Assembly: GCF_003385235.1 (NCBI RefSeq)
Contig: NZ_PQIA01000095.1
Location: 1-36,400, forward strand
Direction: 5' to 3'
From: Amycolatopsis circi
GTDB taxonomy: Bacteria; Actinomycetota; Actinomycetes; Mycobacteriales; Pseudonocardiaceae
DNA length: 36,400 bases
This document shows, piece by piece, positions 32,887-36,400 of the stretch; positions within the stretch are counted from its first letter, which is position 1, and every line of letters starts with the position of its first letter. Below the pieces are notes generated by a model that worked only from the letters and a program-made list of their open reading frames with translations, had not been told where the DNA came from and ran no database searches. The position numbers and the translations under genes were made by a program.

Positions 32887-35800
32887 GTGACCGCACTCGT
32901 CGCCCCGTCCGAGCAGGAGCCGTTCTTGCCTCGCACCGTCGTTCCGCCCGCTGTGCGGACCTTGCCCGTTCTGGCCATTGTGGTCTGTCACGACGGCGAA
33001 GAATGGCTGCCGCTGGCGCTTTCCGCGTTGCGGCGCAGCACAGTCCGTCCGCGGCATGTGCTCGCCGTGGACACCGGATCTGTCGACCGTACCCCGAAAC
33101 TGCTCGCCGACGCAGCACAGCCGGGCGCGGCCGCCGAGGAACCCGTGCTGTCCGGAGTTGTCACTCTGACGAGTGAAACCGGGTTCGCGGAAGCGGTCGC
33201 CGCGGCCGTCGCGCACGCGGTGGAACGGTGGGGCGACCCGGGAACGTGGCTGTGGGTGCTGCACGACGACTGCGCTCCCGAACCGGACTGTCTCGAGCAA
33301 CTCCTCCGCGCCGCGGAGGAAAACCCGTCCGCGAAGGTGCTCGGCCCGCTCGGCACCGACTGGGCCGATCCGCGGCTGATCGTCGAGGCCGGGCTGTCCA
33401 CCGACGCCTCCGGGCACCGCCAGCAGATGGCCGCGCCGGACAGCGAACCCAGCGAGGTCCTCGCCGTCCCGAGCGCCGGATCGTTGGTGCAGCGGGAACT
33501 CTGGGACGCCCTCGACGGCTACGACGAGGACTTCCCGTTGCTGCGCGAGGATCTCGACTTCGGCTGGCGCGCCAACGCGGCCGGCTCGCTCGTGCTTTCG
33601 GTGCCCGCGGCGCGCGTCCGGCACGCTCGCGCCCTGTCCACCGGGCGGCGCACCCCGGACGCCGCCGGCCGTCCGCTCGCCGCGCTCAACCGTTCGCACG
33701 GCCTGCGCGTCTTTCTCGTGAACTGCTCGACCCCGTCGTTCTGGTTCGGGCTCGTCCGGCTCCCGATCATGCTGGTGTTGCGCGCGTTCGTGTTCTTCGT
33801 GCTGCGGCGCACCACCGAAGCCGGCGCGGAACTGGCCGCGCTCGGATACCTGTGCGGGGGCAAGGGAAATCTCCGTGCGGCTCGTGCGCGGCGGCGCGAC
33901 CAGCCGAGGCCGGGGACTGTCCGCGGGCTCTTCACGAGCCGGATCACCAGGCTGCGCAACGCGATCAGCGCCGGGGTGGTTGGACTCGTCCGGCGCGGGG
34001 TACAGAGTGATGTCGCCCTCGGGACGGTGCCCGACAGTGTGGAGCAGGAGTCCGCGTGGATCCCGCCGGAGGCGCTCGCCGCGTCCGGCGCGCGTCCGGT
34101 CGGTCCCGACGCGTTGCCCGCCGGTGCGCTGCGCGGTCTGAGCACTCGCGGCCGGGGCTTGCGCCGGCCGGGCACGGTTGTCGCGGTCACACTGCCCGAA
34201 GCGCCAGTGTCCGAAGAGGACACTGAACCGGTCGAGGAGACCTCGGCCCACCCGTCTCCGTCGCCCCGCCCGGAACCGGCCGCGCCGGAACCGGATCTGG
34301 TGTTCGTGGAGGTCAACCGGCGACGCGTGCTCGCCGCGACCGTCTTCGCGCCGCCGGTGGTGCTGGTCGTTCTGCTCACCGCGTTGGCTTTGGTGCTCAA
34401 CCGCGGGCGGCTCGGCCTCGATCTGTGGGGCGGCCAGTTGCTGCCGGTCGGCGGGCTCGGCGAGATCTGGTCGACGTACCTGTCGCCGTGGCACTCGATC
34501 GCGGGCGGCACCGGTGCGCCCGCTCCCGCGACGTTGCCGGTGCTCGGGACGATCGGCGCGATCTTCGCTCCGATCGGCGGTCCGGCCGCGCTCGTGGCGA
34601 TCCTGCTCATCGGAGACATCCCGCTCGCCGCGCTCAGCGCTTACGTGGCCACCCGCAAGCTCGCTGTGCGTCGCTGGGTTCGCGCTGCTGTTGCTGCGAC
34701 GTACGCGTTGCTGCCTGCTGCCACTGCGTCGGTCGCGCAGGGGCGGCTTGATGTGGTTGTGGTGCATCTCGTGTTGCCGCTTGTGGTCGCGGGAATCGTT
34801 CGGTTGCTGACTCGGCCGGGTACGCGGTGGCTGCACGTTTCGGCGCTGTCGGCGTTCGGTGTCGCGTTGCTGGGGGCGTTTTCGCCGCTCGCGCATGGGC
34901 TTGCGCTGGTGGGTCTGCTGGTCGGCTTCGTGGTGCTGCCTGCGCCGTCGGGGCTGGCTCGGCGGGTGGCGTCGGTCGGGATCGTGGTGTTGTTGCCGCT
35001 GGTTCTGCTGCTGCCGTGGCCGACTGTGCTGTTGCGGCATCCGGAGCTGTTGCTGCAGGGTCTCGGCGGTCCTGCGGCACCCGCGTCCGCTACGGATCTT
35101 GCTGGGCTTACGCCGGGCGGGCCGGGGGCGTGGCCGATCGGGGTCGTGGTGCTCGCGGCGACGCTTGTCGCGCTGGTGGTTCGGCCGCGGAAGCAGGTCG
35201 TTGGTGGGTTGGCGCTTGCGGTGCTGGGTCTGATCGGCGTGATTTTGGTTCGGCAGGTGCAGTTGACGCCGATGCAGGGTGGGGCACCTGCGTCTGGGTA
35301 TGCCGGGGTGCCGTTGCTGGTGGTTGGCGCTGGGCTGTTGTGGGCGGTGCTGGCTACTTGGCAGCGCGGTGGTCCGGCGATGCCTGCTGTCTGGTTGCCG
35401 AAGGTGTTGGCGGTGGCTGGGGTTGTTGTGGTGGCCGCGTTGGCGGTCGGTGCGGTCGCGACTGGTTCCGAGGGGCCGTTGACGGCTTCGACGCGTCCGC
35501 AGCTTGCGCCTGAGGTGGCTGCGGATGTCGCGGCTACTGGGCGGTCCGTGCTGGACGTCAGTTCTGGGCAGGTTCGGCAGACTGGTGGTCGGCTGGCTCT
35601 TTTCGGGGACGATGAGCTTGCGCCGGTCAAGGGGACGCCGGAGCGGTTGGCTGAATGGCGGCGTGGGCTCGGGCAGGGGGATGTTGCGGCGCTGAAGCGG
35701 GTGTTTGCGGCTGCTGCGACGTCTGGGGTGCAGTACGTCGTGTTGCCGGTGGGGACGGATGCGCGGGCTTTTGCTGCTGCGGCTAGTGATCTTGCCGCGG

Positions 35801-36234
35801 TGGCTGCGCCGATGGCGGATGGGCGTCCTGTGTTGCGGTTGTTGCCCAAGGCTGGGGAGGTCGCGTTGATCTCGCCGGAGTTGGCTAAGCAGGCCGTCAC
35901 CGGTGGGGGTGCGCCGGGGACTAATCCGGGGATTTCGCCGGTGGCTGCGCGGTTGCCGGACGTGCGGGTGCGGGCTTCTGAGGGGCCTACGGGGCGGTTG
36001 CTCGTGTTGGCTGCTGAACAGGAGGCTGGGTGGCAGGCGAGCGTCAATGGGAAGGCTGTGCCGATTGTTCCTGCTTGGGGGCATCAGGTTGCGGTGTCGG
36101 TGCCGCCGCAGTCTTCGGAGGTTTCGGTGACTTTTCCTGGGACTGAGCGGGGGTTGTTGCTTTTGGTGCAACTGGCTGCGGTGTTGTTTACGGCGTTGAC
36201 TGCGATTCCTTCTCGGAGGCGGGGGTCGGAGTAG
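32887..36234 (+). CDS. Large family-2 glycosyltransferase fused to a polytopic membrane region and C-terminal domain
   Basis: The protein is about 1115 aa. Residues 22-330 form a GT-A (family 2) glycosyltransferase: LAIVVCHDGEEWLPLAL, nucleotide Asp in AVDTGSVDRT, metal-site HDDCAPEPD and acceptor motif REDLDFGWRA. A helix pair (about 283-315) and a Pro/Glu-rich linker (about 435-475) follow. A membrane region with ten or more helices spans about 480-870, and a soluble C-terminal domain with a late helix closes the protein. The sugar and acceptor are unknown; a cell-wall or surface polysaccharide role is likely. The start is uncertain: GTG 32887 is called, but TTG 32926 has AGGAG six bases upstream and avoids a TAGGGT overlapping the GTG. 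Third codon positions shift from C-rich to G/T-rich after about 34650. Confidence 0.85.
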   Translation: MTALVAPSEQEPFLPRTVVPPAVRTLPVLAIVVCHDGEEWLPLALSALRRSTVRPRHVLAVDTGSVDRTPKLLADAAQPGAAAEEPVLSGVVTLTSETGFAEAVAAAVAHAVERWGDPGTWLWVLHDDCAPEPDCLEQLLRAAEENPSAKVLGPLGTDWADPRLIVEAGLSTDASGHRQQMAAPDSEPSEVLAVPSAGSLVQRELWDALDGYDEDFPLLREDLDFGWRANAAGSLVLSVPAARVRHARALSTGRRTPDAAGRPLAALNRSHGLRVFLVNCSTPSFWFGLVRLPIMLVLRAFVFFVLRRTTEAGAELAALGYLCGGKGNLRAARARRRDQPRPGTVRGLFTSRITRLRNAISAGVVGLVRRGVQSDVALGTVPDSVEQESAWIPPEALAASGARPVGPDALPAGALRGLSTRGRGLRRPGTVVAVTLPEAPVSEEDTEPVEETSAHPSPSPRPEPAAPEPDLVFVEVNRRRVLAATVFAPPVVLVVLLTALALVLNRGRLGLDLWGGQLLPVGGLGEIWSTYLSPWHSIAGGTGAPAPATLPVLGTIGAIFAPIGGPAALVAILLIGDIPLAALSAYVATRKLAVRRWVRAAVAATYALLPAATASVAQGRLDVVVVHLVLPLVVAGIVRLLTRPGTRWLHVSALSAFGVALLGAFSPLAHGLALVGLLVGFVVLPAPSGLARRVASVGIVVLLPLVLLLPWPTVLLRHPELLLQGLGGPAAPASATDLAGLTPGGPGAWPIGVVVLAATLVALVVRPRKQVVGGLALAVLGLIGVILVRQVQLTPMQGGAPASGYAGVPLLVVGAGLLWAVLATWQRGGPAMPAVWLPKVLAVAGVVVVAALAVGAVATGSEGPLTASTRPQLAPEVAADVAATGRSVLDVSSGQVRQTGGRLALFGDDELAPVKGTPERLAEWRRGLGQGDVAALKRVFAAAATSGVQYVVLPVGTDARAFAAAASDLAAVAAPMADGRPVLRLLPKAGEVALISPELAKQAVTGGGAPGTNPGISPVAARLPDVRVRASEGPTGRLLVLAAEQEAGWQASVNGKAVPIVPAWGHQVAVSVPPQSSEVSVTFPGTERGLLLLVQLAAVLFTALTAIPSRRRGSE

Positions 36235-36237
36235 GCG

Positions 36238-36393
36238 GCTCGTCGCCTGGCGGCGACATTGCCTTGGTGGTTGCGTGGGGCACCCCGAAGCCAATTGTGC
36301 TGACGGTCTGGGGTTGCTTGTCAAGGCGGGAAAGATGCCTTGACAAGCAACCCCAGACCGCAGGGAGGCTTCGTATCGGGGTGCGGGGGAGGG
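36238..36393 (+). repeat. Dispersed structured repeat, copy 2 (about 155 bp)
   Basis: This is an inverted copy of the element at 17818-17971. It reads GCTCGTCGCCTGGCGGCGAC, then TTGCGTGGGGCACCCCGAAG, then a perfect inverted repeat with 24-base arms (36304-36327 and 36337-36360) around loop GGGAAAGAT, then GGCTTCGTATCGGGGTGCGG. It begins three bases after the glycosyltransferase stop. The stem differs from copy 1 at several positions, each difference matched in the opposite arm. Confidence 0.9.
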
Positions 36394-36400
36394 GCTGGGT

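Noticed and set aside
32788..36324. A 1178-codon open frame antisense to the glycosyltransferase gene
   Set aside because: Its translation is an Arg/Gln/His/Pro-rich string with no domain, membrane span or start signal. The plus-strand frame has clear glycosyltransferase motifs.

Overview
The window is high-GC DNA from an actinobacterium. GTG starts, GTGA/ATGA stop-start overlaps, a WhiB protein, mycothiol synthesis (MshB), an IdeR/DtxR-type iron box and a typA-lpqW-mshB arrangement like that of mycobacteria all fit the Pseudonocardiaceae. Amycolatopsis is the best guess, but this is inference from style and gene order, not a database match. About 27 ordinary protein genes, three very small ones, one leader peptide and a set of RNA or DNA control elements can be supported. 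Layout, left half: 1-428 is low-complexity DNA with no convincing gene. 429-2355 (minus) is an alkylation-repair pair, an Ada-sensor/AlkA fusion followed by Ogt; the AlkA part appears to lack its catalytic aspartate. YchF (2470-3552) is divergent. Next come an unknown 192-aa protein, an isochorismatase-type hydrolase with a divergent GlxA-type AraC regulator, and two tandem 35-37-aa membrane proteins with CRP/GlxR-like palindromes. A pterin dehydratase follows. A TPP riboswitch then leads the thiamine ABC operon thiB-thiP-thiQ (6674-10497). A LolA/RseB-like exported protein plus an ABC-2 ATPase and permease (10507-13518, minus) is divergent from an OmpR-type two-component system (13664-15696). 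A Nudix hydrolase converges on a tryptophanyl-tRNA synthetase (16149-17114, minus) that is preceded by a complete ribosome-mediated Trp attenuator. Layout, right half: a YciI-like protein, a repeat-rich stretch, a 52-aa Cys/Lys-rich protein with an iron box, typA, lpqW, an oligopeptide ABC operon oppABCDF (minus), mshB with a membrane-protein partner and an unknown protein, a site-2-type metalloprotease, a WhiB2-like regulator and a very large glycosyltransferase-membrane protein. How it works together: several blocks pair a sensor with its targets. Thiamine uptake is under TPP control. TrpRS is under charged tRNA-Trp control. The envelope ABC system sits next to its two-component system, and the GlxA-type regulator next to the hydrolase. 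The most unusual non-coding content is a roughly 155-bp structured repeat present twice, each time just 3' of a gene and in the same orientation to it, with compensatory changes in its 24-bp stem.
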